This document shows, in pieces, positions 45,590-55,350 of a DNA stretch of 64,000 nt. Numbering within the stretch: the stretch's first letter is position 1; each line of letters opens with the position of its first letter. A program made the position numbers and the translations under genes. The DNA comes from Diaporthe sp. PMI_573. Its lineage: Eukaryota; Ascomycota; Sordariomycetes; Diaporthales; Diaporthaceae. Location: positions 434,001 to 498,000 of the forward strand of contig JAJTUP010000028.1 of the NCBI GenBank assembly GCA_021399435.1, given 5' to 3'. The notes under the pieces were generated by a model. That model had not been told where the DNA came from. It made no database searches and saw only the letters and a list, made by a program, of their open reading frames with translations.

Positions 45590-46765
45590 TCAGCGTATTG
45601 GGAATGAAGTATGCGGATCAAGTGCGGTTCTTCCGGTTATCATCGTACTTGTCAGAGTACGGTACTTTACTCCTCTTTTGTCTGAGCACATCACTTAGCG
45701 ACCACCCTAAAAGGTACCGCATAGAACTGGTGCTTCTGCTTCCTTATTCCGACTAGGTATATAGAGCTTGAGTACTCTCTCGCACAGCGAACTGTTCCAT
45801 GCAGGTATCACGCAGCGTCATCAGGCAATTCGCCTTCGGCTACAACTGTTGCTCGTAGCACATTTATTCAGAAGCTTCACCCTACCTCTGACGCAGATGA
45901 TGGAAGCAAACGGGGCAGCCGGACCACGCCTACCCTGGTTGATTTAACTAGTAAAAAGATGCGGCACAGAGTATAATGCAGCGGTTCTCCATGTTAGCAG
46001 GGCGGACCGGCCTAGTGAGATTGAATCTTGTCGGCCCTTTTCAAATTTCTAGATGGTTTTAGGTTTGTGGAGGCTTGCTGTTATGGGCTGGTACTTCTAC
46101 CGTCATGTCTGCCACCCTCATTACTATATAGTTGAACAGAAATATGTCCGACTCGCAGCTATATCTGGTTACCTGACTCGCCTTGCTTGCATTTTCTTTT
46201 ATGGACTATGGTGGCCCTGCTAAACAGAGTTTGCCGAAGCTAGAGACACTGTGCTGGTGCTGGCCGTACGGAGTGCCGCTGCCGGTCTCGCCATTGCTGG
46301 CTATAAACGAGGTGGTCCGGAAACACCTGTTACGGATGTTCGAAGTTGTCGCCGCCGTAACCTTGCATCTTGTCGTGTTATCGCTATGATGGAGCTGTAT
46401 CGGCTTTCTCCCTGGTTAGTTGAGGTTGTCCGAGCACTTACCTCTTGCGTCACTTTTCTGAAACAGAACGAAAAGGAATAAAAGAATTATGCTTAGCAAG
46501 CGGGAGTTTATGCCGTTCTGCTCCTTGCAGCCCACAATTCAGACTCCTTACAATCTCACATAGTTCTGCGTTTAAATATTAAAAGCAGCTTTCTAGATTA
46601 TTATTGCAATTTCTATAGCCAAGATTACCTTGTTTTGCTCTGTCTCACGCTGGCTTACAAGGCGACAATTCTTATTCTTATAAATACACGCCGTTACTAC
46701 CTTATAAACTTCATCTCATTTCACTGTCTCATTGTTGAAGGTATGATGTTGGGACTGACAGCGAA
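45590..46765. other. About 1.2 kb without recognisable gene
   Basis: Short ORFs only. The right half is AT-rich with TATA-like runs (near 46680) and may be the promoter side of the ORF at 46766. Confidence 0.4.
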
Positions 46766-47150
46766 ATGAATAAGGATTTGAGAAACTCTCGACGGGGCCT
46801 CCAAAAGAAACTTCAGAAGCTCCAGGAGAACAAACTAGCCAGGACTGGAGCTGAAGAGAACGAGGACAGGTGGCGGACGACACCCGAATACCGGCCAGCC
46901 CAGGCCAACCGCGCTAGTCGTAGGCCTTGGTCGGAACACTGTGCGGCCTTGTGGCCGTCGCCGCCCAACGGCGCCTTGGACCAGTTCCGGAATATCAGCT
47001 TCACAGGACATACCAGTATGCGCACGCCCAGCTACTCACAGCAACGTTGGGAGCTCGCATTGTCAACAAGAACCTGCTACTTGACGAGTGCGGCCGCGAA
47101 GAGGATTTGGATGAACGTCTGGTTGACATCCAGTACGGCCTCTGTGTGAG
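46766..47150 (+). pseudogene. Coiled-coil-type ORF with one frame break
   Basis: From ATG 46766 the frame reads MNKDLRNSRRGLQKKLQKLQ ENKLART..., a short basic coiled coil. At about 46915 the sensible reading moves one frame: LCGLVAVAAQRRLGPVPEYQ, YAHAQLLTATLGARIVNKNL, LDECGREEDLDERLVDIQYG. Both halves have natural amino-acid use; no splice signals fit the shift. The frame ends where an opposite-strand coiled-coil gene begins (about 47160). Confidence 0.35.
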
Positions 47151-47159
47151 GGTTTTGGC

Positions 47160-47670
47160 CGTGCGGAGGTTTTGGCGCCCACTAAGCCGGAAGTCTCTCA
47201 ATTGCACATCTTCTTGCAGCTGGGCATTCTCTGCCTTGGTCTTTTCCAGAAGCTCCACCAGAACATCCTCACGATCCTCAAGCTTCATCCAGAAATCTTC
47301 CATGTAGTCTTCGACGGCATCTGCTAGTTTCTCCAAATTGGATTGGATCTCTGTGTTCGATTTGAGCACTGGGTCGAGGAAGCTGCAAACGTGGTCAGCA
47401 CAAGACCGGTTTACACCAAGTCGTGACTTGGAGAAATTCTGCTGAGCATTGGTTTGTATCTGGTTGACGCGCTCGTGAAGGACAGACAAACTGTTGGCCA
47501 TTTCGTCAAGTCTACACGCGTTCTGGCAACTTTCTTCCCACGCCTTGGAGCCCTCATTTAGCGTCCGCTTGTTCATTCGTCGCGCTGCTTTTCCAAAGTT
47601 GGCTTTGCGTCCTCCCCGAGCTTTGATCTCTTCTTTTCTCCTCTGGTACCATTTACGAGAGTGGTTCCGT
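47160..47670 (-). pseudogene. Coiled-coil protein fragment
   Basis: The minus strand is open from about 47670 (after a TAA) and reads KWYQRRKEEIKARGGRKANF, MNKRTLNEGSKAWEESCQNA, LSVLHERVNQIQTNAQQNFS, LEKLADAVEDYMEDFWMKLE and VELLEKTKAENAQLQEDVQL. Heptad-like spacing points to a coiled coil. After about 47180 the reading is antisense to the ORF at 46766 and is probably not real, so the C-terminus is cut. First ATG is 47576. Function unknown; the composition resembles the C-terminal half of the gene at 56492-57000. Confidence 0.4.
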
Positions 47671-48069
47671 GTTTATTGTAAACTCGATAGAATTCTAATC
47701 GGGTATTGTGTTAAACAGCTTGCAAAGTACTTGCAAGATGCGATTGGGGTAGTATATTGCATGTTTAATAAAATACGAGAAAGAGTACCGAGTGGTACCT
47801 TTGCCTCAAACTTTGGCGAAGGAGCATAACTGTTATTTCTGAGATCAATCTGACTAATCACCCTCACTATGCAGCCTATCTCGTCTCCCTCGCGAACACC
47901 GGCCTACCTTCCCGTGACTTGTCCGGTGAGCAAACTATTCTAAAAGTTTATAATCAATCTTATACGTGAGTAGGGCCATGGGATAGAGTGAGAGATCACA
48001 ACTCACGGCGCCCCCAACCCATCATACAGCCGTTCACCTCCCCAACCGGATAAGATCGCCGCTGTCTCA

Positions 48070-48335
48070 GGCAAATGGCACTGAGGATTTTAATGCCTTT
48101 TCTAAGAGGTCCAACGTGTCCTCCACCAACAATGCGTCCTGTCCTTCCTGTCCCGGCTCCACATCAAACACTCTATCTCTGATGCCGGGTCCTCCCGGAG
48201 AACCATCTTCTTGCTGTGTGGGATCGTTTGGTCCATAGCGACTTTCATCGAAGTCTGCTTCAAGGATCCCTGACTCGTATGGAAGTCCTTGAACACCTCG
48301 GTGAAGGCAGCCAGGAAGGCTGTAAGATCTGCCAT
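48070..48335 (-). pseudogene. Small acidic protein, one frameshift
   Basis: ATG 48335 starts MADLTAFLAAFTEVFKDFHT and runs to HSKKMVLREDP. One frame over at about 48185 the reading continues as GIRDRVFDVEPGQEGQDALL and VEDTLDLLEKALKSSVPFA, ending in TGA at about 48072. About 89 residues, helical and acidic. The two halves fit each other better than their in-frame continuations, so one indel is likely. Unknown family. Confidence 0.35.
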
Positions 48336-48601
48336 GACTGCCTTATACCCTTTACTATCCGGAGCAGAGTAACTATAGAATAAATTTTTTTAAGATAAGA
48401 ATTTTATATAGTCTTTTTTAAAAAATTAGAGTTATATTGGTGTAGAATTTAAACTCAAAGATAGTGATTTTGTATGGGAAGGAGTCTAAAATGCACAAAA
48501 AAAAACGCATCTGTGACAACCCCTTTTGGCTGGCAAGTGGTTTTGGCGCCCACTATGCCGCAAGGCGTTGGGGCAACCGAAGAGAAGCCCCACGGGTAGC
48601 C

Positions 48602-48795
48602 CTTGGCTGGTCGTCTCCACTCACACCCTCACATTCCAACAAAATCCAGGTATTTTTGGCAAGATGGCGGTCCTTTCCATTTGTACTTTGCAGAAGAGCT
48701 TCCCCAGCTCACTTAGGACCCCAATCGGATAACCCGCATCTCAGTTGGTCATGTGAAGGCAGACGCTTCTCAGGATCAGGCAACCTTTGACGGCA
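48602..48795 (+). repeat. Dispersed repeat R1a, copy 2
   Basis: Partner of 41387-41592. Directly right of it, 48918-49050 matches 40616-40735. In the first copy that second block lies to the left instead, so block order differs between the two loci. Confidence 0.65.
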
Positions 48796-49051
48796 CGAGA
48801 TTAGAATCGGCATAGAGTGACAATTCGGTCCGGCTATGGGGCGGATACCTGTACAAGTGTTTAGTGCATTATGCACTGTTCTCGCTGAGGAAGGACCCGC
48901 ACTACCTTGTGGCAAAAAAAAAAGAATCCGGATATTCGCGTACCCTCAAATAGATGCCGCGTACCTTTTTATGAATAAATCATGCCTCCCCGTGTGCCCG
49001 AATTAAAAAAAACACTATGGGTTCGCCATACAAATATCAATGTGACTACGG

Positions 49052-49866
49052 ATGCCCACTCCAAAGAACTGCCCTGGGCTCAGCCGGGATGATAATGATG
49101 AGGAATATGCCCACCAAATATCTAGCGATATCGACAGCGGCGTCCACATGCTCGCCAAAGCATTCTATACCATCACAGGTTTCCATGGAAGCTACATGCC
49201 AATCTCGAGGGACATCCTGTTCCTCCTACTAAAGACGGCTATGGGGCAGACCTGTGATGCTCCCTGGGCCAAGGAGCTTGACGTAAATACTCTGGCTATC
49301 GATGACGGCCAAGTAGACGGCCTGAGCAATGCGGCAGCTTTGGTGCCCTGGACCCGACGGTATTGTCCAGTATGATGCTGCTTACAGGGAAATTGATGCA
49401 CAAGAAAGGTATCTCTCCAAACAGCGCGAACTTCTAGGAATTGCAAGGCTAAAGAAGATAGAAAAAGAAAGCTGGCTTAGCTGGGCAGGGACGTCATATC
49501 TCCGACGTCTTGCGGAACCTGTCTGAAGTCAACTTGCAGCAGGCTAAGATGCTCGCTGCGGAGAAGGCGGACTATGAAAAAGTCTTCTCAAGGATCAGGA
49601 ACTCTCACATGGGGTTCCTCTCAGGAGACCACACAGAAGCCCATTTTCGAGGATGCGTAGAAAAAGTGGAGATATTGCTCAAGTTCAGAGACAGCGTGGC
49701 TACTACACTTCTTCTAGTTGTTGAGGTGTATGGAATGGCAGTCTCCTCGGGTCGCTTTCGTCTCTTTTGCAATAGCATTATAAGGAGACTTATTTGCCAC
49801 GCTATCATGGGTGCTGAGTTTTGGTCGGCTTCGAAGATATTGTCCCAGCCCGCTCGTGACCAGTAA
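49052..49866 (+). pseudogene. Coiled-coil protein with two frame breaks
   Basis: Readable in order: DNDEEYAHQISSDIDSGVHM, LAKAFYTITGFHGSYMPISR, DAPWAKELDVNTLAIDDGQV (frame 2, to about 49345); DGIVQYDAAYREIDAQERYL, RELLGIARLKKIEKES (frame 0, to about 49465); HISDVLRNLSEVNLQQAKML, AAEKADYEKVFSRIRNSHMG, CVEKVEILLKFRDSVATTLL (frame 1). Each frame is natural in composition, and the joins need single-base shifts, one in an A-rich run. The protein was helical, about 250 residues. Family unknown. Its N-terminus abuts repeat DNA at 49050. Confidence 0.4.
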
Positions 49867-50454
49867 TCCGCAGGGCTGTCCACACCCGGTACATGTTGCA
49901 GATCGGTCGTCACCGCCAGGATTCGTGTTTTCCACCAGCTGCCTGTGAGTCATCTTACTCTCATCCCTGTTGAGGAGAGCGGTGTTAGTGTTGACTCGCA
50001 GCTTCCGGTTTGATTGGATGAAGACACGAAATTCAACGCCCAGCAAAAGCGCAAAGTGTTCCCGGTTGGTAGCGGAGTATCGTGTCTGCGTGTCTGACGC
50101 AGTTAGTCCTCGTGGGAAAAAAAAATGACGCAAACGCGCCCTAATTAGCAAAGCACTCCTCCAACCGCCCGCAGAGAAGCAGCCAAAAGATCGCCGTCCT
50201 TGGCATAGTCGTATTGGTCAAGAGTCAGGCAGTGGTGGAGCTGTGTCCGCAGCGGGATCAGAGACTTGCCCGTGGCGGAGACGGTCACACAGTCACTTTC
50301 GCCTTCATCGGGAAGGTACATCGTAGCCCACTGGCCGGGGCCGGCCGGGTTGGCGTGAGCTTTGCGGATCACAGCATCCAGACGTTTAGCTGCATAGACT
50401 AGAGATTTGGCCTAGTTGTCGCTGATTATTAACTCGTGCTCTGTGGTCGGGTGA
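49867..50454. other. About 0.6 kb without recognisable gene
   Basis: Only short ORFs; nothing assigned. Confidence 0.4.
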
Positions 50455-50549
50455 TATTGAGAAAATAGCCGCTATACTAGTGCAAAAGCAACGCGCTGCA
50501 CTTACAAGCTAGTAAGAACAACTTATATTTTTCAGGACACTGTTTAACA
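50455..50549 (+). repeat. 95-bp direct repeat, copy 1 of 2
   Basis: Runs from TATTGAGAAAATAGCCGC to CAGGACACTGTTTAACA. It is repeated at 51185-51278 with a single T missing from a T-run. The two copies bound 635 bp of unique DNA. The ends do not start TG or end with an obvious duplication, so an LTR or TRIM identity is unproven. Confidence 0.85.
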
Positions 50550-51184
50550 CCCCTTCTCAGACGATATTCTAGGCGCCCAAGCTAGAATAGAGATTGCTTC
50601 CACTGTTTAGCAACTCCAAAGTGGCCTGCCTAATAAGTCTTATTGCCCCTACGCGGGTCTTATTGCTTAGATTAGGACTTAAAAGCTCTTACTACCTAGT
50701 GACTCAGCTAGGGCCTAGCACTGCTATTTTCAAAATGAATTCTTTCACGTCGAATGGCTTTTTGCTCAGGGATGATGTTCAGGATATAAGAAGGTATAAA
50801 TAAGCAGAGTGCGTTAAGCTCATTCGACAGAAGCTCATTTTCTTCTCTCGATGATCTTAACGATCACATGCGAAACAATTCCTGCAGCGGGTTGCACACA
50901 AATCCTGGCTCTAAAAGTCCGAGACTTTCATCCCAACGAGCAAAATCAATAAAGTCGTTCGCTGAGCCCATACATTGTGGAAATGATGAAAGAGATTCGA
51001 CTGCAGCACACCGCTCAAGAAGAGCTTTCCATCATTGCATGTCGAGCTCTAAGCCAGGTACTGGTGTTCACCCTGGGTGGGTGCTAGGGTCAGCTGAAGT
51101 TGGCAAAGTTAGCAAAAGTGCGCGGGTAGGTGATATGCGCGGCTGGGTGGTAAACCACGTTATGTGATGAACCACGTTAGTCAC

Positions 51185-51278
51185 TATTGAGAAAATAGCC
51201 GCTATACTAGTGCAAAAGCAACGCGCTGCACTTACAAGCTAGTAAGAACAACTTATATTTTCAGGACACTGTTTAACA
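51185..51278 (+). repeat. 94-bp direct repeat, copy 2 of 2
   Basis: Same sequence and orientation as 50455-50549, one base shorter in the TATATTTT run. Near-identity implies recent duplication or transposition. Confidence 0.85.
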
Positions 51279-51619
51279 GTCACCGCGGGCAAGTCCTCGA
51301 AATTTGACCCTTGAGTACGATAGTGAAAGTGGTGTTAGTGGCGATGGCACCAGCTCTAGCAAGGAGCCTGTTTTTCCGTCTAAGAAAGGCAGAGATGACC
51401 TTGGAAGTCAGCACAAGCACTTGAGTTTACGCACTCCGCATCGGTAATTGGTGACATCGTGCCCTAGTGTAGTACACTAATGTGTGATTAAAGTGGGGTT
51501 GATCGGTATGCTCCCATACCTGACAGCTCGGGTACGCCCGTCCCTACCCCAGCCACCAAATTTTGGACCCCCTCAATAAATGAAACGCCAAGAATTCACG
51601 TGAACACGCGTTGACTTCG

Positions 51620-51835
51620 TCTTTTAACCTTGCCTTCCCCTCTTTACTCTGCTCATTCCCATCTCTCCACCCTTTTCATCCTCACTCTTTCGCCCTCCTC
51701 ATCTCCTCATCCTCACTCTCTCGCTCTCCTTGTCCTCACCCTTTTGCTCCACCTATTTTCACTTCCTGCACATCACCACTTTGTCTTTGCCATCCATCCT
51801 ATCACCTTATATTGTCTATCCATCTTTAATCACCA
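51620..51835 (+). promoter_or_regulatory. Pyrimidine-rich tract
   Basis: About 200 bp of nearly pure C/T on the plus strand with TCCTCAC/TCTC runs. Such tracts are common in fungal promoters, and this lies about 550 bp before the gene at 52371. A regulatory role is inference. Confidence 0.3.
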
Positions 51836-52174
51836 TTATTGCTGATATCTGAGCGTCCAAATACTCATTGCACACCAGGAGTACGTGCTTCAAGGACGTG
51901 GGCCGGTTCACGCTCAACTGCCAAGCTACAGGCCGAACAGCCTGGGCACTGGGATGGTGTCTTTCTAGAGCGCAGTGTGCTCGCAAAAACCTTTGATCCT
52001 GTCCTTGAGTAAGTCGGGACAGCTCTTTGCCGCTTGCGCCCACACTGGCCACCTGCACTTGTGCCTGGTGGTTACTGGGAACACGCCTCAGAAGACGTAA
52101 CCGTCGTGTAGACCTGGCGTCCTTGTCGCACCGTTCAGCAGCTTGTTTCCTCGAGCGTGGTTTCGGCTACCCCA

Positions 52175-52185
52175 TTATATAAAAA
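52175..52185 (+). promoter_or_regulatory. TATA-like box upstream of the interrupted gene
   Basis: TATATAAAAAG lies 186 bp before ATG 52371, in an otherwise GC-moderate leader. Position and sequence fit a core promoter. Confidence 0.45.
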
Positions 52186-52980
52186 GCCGGGGTGGGTGGG
52201 AATCCTGTGTGTCCAAGTGTGTAACACGCTTTGCCTCAGCGTCGCTCAGCACAAGTTCACCAGGGGCTTTCTTTTCAGATTCCTCAACTCCACAGATTAA
52301 CCGTCTTTCCCTACTTCTTGGTTATGTTTATGCTAATCTTCATAGGGTTCATTGCGCGTCCTTGCCCACGATGTCTGGACTCAACCAACTACCGAGTACC
52401 AGCCCCGAAACTGTTCAAAATCGCCAAACCGAACATGAATCATGTCTAACTTTGCCTGCTTCCATCCAGTGGGATGAGCCTGGTCCTGGAGCCGGTGGGG
52501 TCCAGTGTGTCCAATAGTCAGTTAACCATTTGGATAACGGACCAGTTAACGGCTTACGTAATACCAACCGTTAGGGACGTTATAAGTTCCTCATTTCAAC
52601 CGTTAGGGACGTTATAAGCTTGTCAGTTAACTAGTTAACGGTTGGATTTAGAGGGGGGTTTTCTAAAACCGTCCCAGATACCTATTAGTGGATCTCAACT
52701 CGATGTAAAGACCGAGTTTTTCCTATTCAGATCCTAGCCCAGAGACGGCGTCTTGCTTAGCGCATTAATCCCTGTCATTTGATTGTCCCGACATGGCCGT
52801 CCCGAGCCATTCCGTTCGACGTGCCAGATGCGCGACGCGTAACGCGTCTTAGCGAGAGTTTTGGCGGCCTCCGTTCGAACTTCAACTTGCCCTCCCATCT
52901 AGACTCAGCATCTCTTTTTGCATATAGCAACGCTCCCTACACGTACGCGCAACGGAAAATTTCCGGCAGTACACACCACC

Positions 52981-55350
52981 ATGTCGGCCCCGTCCTTCTC
53001 CTCCACGCCGTCATCGTCGCGTTCAGCAGACCAATTTACGGAGCTCTCAATCCAACCATCAATCGAGTCCTCTGCCAAGAAATCGACCACGCCTTCAACT
53101 GGGCCCTTGTCATCTCCTTCATCTGTCCGAGCTCCGAGACCTCTTGCCGATGGTGCCTTCCCGATTCGCTGGGGTGCTCTCCAGTACAACAACAAACGTC
53201 TAAGCGATGCGCACTACTATATGAAGCACAAGCGTACAACCGGCAAGACAAAGAAGTCCTGGATTTGGGACCACGGTGCCAATATCGAGTCAGAAAATGA
53301 GCAGTACTGGCTTTGTCGGAGATGCCATGAGACTGGCAGCGACTGTTCTACAATATTTAAATACAACGGAAATAGTGCGATCGCCTACCATTTAAAGCAC
53401 AAACACGGCATTTCTGAGGACGGCGAAGTTCCTCAGCATATCCGGGTTTCCAACCCATGGGATCGAAGTAAGAAGGCTAATAGCTTTGGTCCACTACGGA
53501 CTCCTATTACTGGGGAAGGCTACAGGCAGCAGTATCTGGACTGGGTTGTTGCTCACGACGTGAGCTTTCGAAGCGCAACTGCCGGAGATACGTGTGACTT
53601 ACTCTCGTATGGGAGGCCTGAGTTAGAGCGGCTTCTCCCTACGTCCGCGACGACGCTGAGCAGTTGGATAATGGCTGCATTTGAGACACGCAGGGAGAGT
53701 TTGAAGGTTGAGTTGAAGGAATGTAGGAGTGCGGTCCACCTAAGCTGCGACTTATGGACGTCAACTAGTGGGATGAGCCTCTGCGGCGTAGTTGCGCACT
53801 TTGTAGGTACGTATATATATGTGATACCCTTTACTATTCAGACGTTTTATTATATAAGGCTTAATCCAACTTTTAACCTCCGCTTACTAGGCGTGGACTA
53901 CACCAATCATCAAGCTCTTCTCGGCCTCCCGCGGCTATATGGTTCTCACTCAGGCGAAAATATAGCAAATTGCCTTATTAGCGTAGTTACGCAGTACGAT
54001 CTCGAGCCGAAGCTTGGTTGTTTCATGATGGATAACGCCAAGGATAACGATCGCGCCGTGTTACAACTAGCTACGCGATTTGGTTTCGATCCGGACTGGA
54101 GACGACTCCGCTGTTCTGGCCACGTTATCAACCTCGTTGTCAAGGCAATTCTCTATGGCAAAGGTGTGAGTAAGGCCGAACGACAGCTCCAGTGTTGTAA
54201 CGACCAAGAATCCTTCTCGATCTGGCGGCAACGAGGCGTTATCGGCAAAGTTCATAATATTGTTCGCTACATTACACGCTCAGATCAGCGCCGACAGCAT
54301 TTCGAGACTCTACAAGCCGAGGCCCTGCAAGATGATGAGCTTTTCAGCCTACAGCTTATCAAGGACGGCGGGATCCGGTGGAATTCAACCTTCTCTATGC
54401 TTGAGCGCGCGCTTAAGCTTAGGAATGCAATTGAGTTGTTTTGTGCACAGTGGGAGAGGGACGCAGATTATGATTTGAGCCAGGACTTCCTCAAGAGAAG
54501 CGATTGGGAGGAAATCCAGAGATTTGTCGCTCTGCTAAAGCCCTTTAAAGACGCTACCCTCGAGCTGGAAGGCCATGCCATACACGGCAACTACGGCGCT
54601 CTTTGGCAGGCGTTGGAGATGATGGACATCCTTGACGGCTTACTGCAGGAAGAAAAAGCTGCAGTTGCTGCAGACCCTAGGTCCTATTCTAACTACTATG
54701 TTGCAGGACTCGATGCTGGCTATGCGAAGCTTATGAAATATTTCGACTTGACAGCAAAGACACCGTACTACCGTGCCGCGATTTGTCTCGTCCCAAGCTT
54801 CAAGCTGCTTTACTTTAAGGATAAGTGGCGATCACACGAGATCTGGGTGGACACTGTTGAGCCAGACGTCCGCCAGCTATACAACGAGTATGCAACAAAA
54901 TACAGCATTACGGAGCCAGCTTCTCCTCCGCAGCAAACTGAGCAACCTCAGCAAACGCCAGAGCTGGGCCGCTTCAAACTACATAGAAGGCTTGACCGCA
55001 GCGTTGATGTGGATAGCAATAGCGACAGGCGAAAGAGGCGCAGAATGGTCGACGAATTTGAGCGCTACCTCTATGATGAAGACGTTGTTGAACCCTTTGT
55101 CGAAGAGCCGCTGACTTGGTGGCGCGAGCGCGAGAAGTCCTATCCGATCCTTACCCAAATGGCTTTTGATCTTTTCTCTATCCCAGCTATGAGCGCCGAG
55201 TGCGAACGTGTCTTCAGTCAGTCCAAACGCCTAATCACCGACGAACGCAATCGGCTTGGATCTGTCACAATTGAAGCGAACGAATGTCTCAAGAACTGGT
55301 TACGCCGCGGCCATGAGCAGCGGCGGCGGAGGGATATGCTAGCAGGATAG
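52981..55350 (+). CDS. hAT transposase (BED finger, RNase H-like core, dimerisation domain)
   Basis: First ATG is 52981 (CACCATGTC). The frame is open for 789 codons. A Ser/Pro leader is followed by a BED zinc finger (SWIWDHGANI, WLCRRCHE, YHLKHKHG), the first catalytic region LSCDLWTSTSG, HSGENIANCLISVV, the second Asp in FMMDNAKDND, RCSGHVINLVVKA, GGIRWNSTFSML, and the C-terminal dimerisation block YPILTQMAFDLFSIPAMSAE, CERVFSQSKRLI, ANECLKNWLRRG. Between HFVG and VDYTNHQALLGLPR lie 84 nt (53807-53890) that look like an intron (donor GTACGT, acceptor TTACTAG) but have no stop and are a multiple of three. Spliced length is 761 residues. It is the only transposase in the window with no disabling change. 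Confidence 0.9.
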   Translation: MSAPSFSSTPSSSRSADQFTELSIQPSIESSAKKSTTPSTGPLSSPSSVRAPRPLADGAFPIRWGALQYNNKRLSDAHYYMKHKRTTGKTKKSWIWDHGANIESENEQYWLCRRCHETGSDCSTIFKYNGNSAIAYHLKHKHGISEDGEVPQHIRVSNPWDRSKKANSFGPLRTPITGEGYRQQYLDWVVAHDVSFRSATAGDTCDLLSYGRPELERLLPTSATTLSSWIMAAFETRRESLKVELKECRSAVHLSCDLWTSTSGMSLCGVVAHFVGTYIYVIPFTIQTFYYIRLNPTFNLRLLGVDYTNHQALLGLPRLYGSHSGENIANCLISVVTQYDLEPKLGCFMMDNAKDNDRAVLQLATRFGFDPDWRRLRCSGHVINLVVKAILYGKGVSKAERQLQCCNDQESFSIWRQRGVIGKVHNIVRYITRSDQRRQHFETLQAEALQDDELFSLQLIKDGGIRWNSTFSMLERALKLRNAIELFCAQWERDADYDLSQDFLKRSDWEEIQRFVALLKPFKDATLELEGHAIHGNYGALWQALEMMDILDGLLQEEKAAVAADPRSYSNYYVAGLDAGYAKLMKYFDLTAKTPYYRAAICLVPSFKLLYFKDKWRSHEIWVDTVEPDVRQLYNEYATKYSITEPASPPQQTEQPQQTPELGRFKLHRRLDRSVDVDSNSDRRKRRRMVDEFERYLYDEDVVEPFVEEPLTWWREREKSYPILTQMAFDLFSIPAMSAECERVFSQSKRLITDERNRLGSVTIEANECLKNWLRRGHEQRRRRDMLAG
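53807..53890 (+). other. Probable 84-nt stop-free intron in the hAT transposase
   Basis: Removing it joins VVAHFVG to VDYTNHQALLGLPR, matching the uninterrupted hAT pattern (VxHxxD....LLGL..). Retaining it inserts 28 aromatic and hydrophobic residues (TYIYVIPFTIQTFYYIRLNP) atypical for the family. It is AT-rich relative to the flanks. Both forms keep the frame. Confidence 0.65.
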
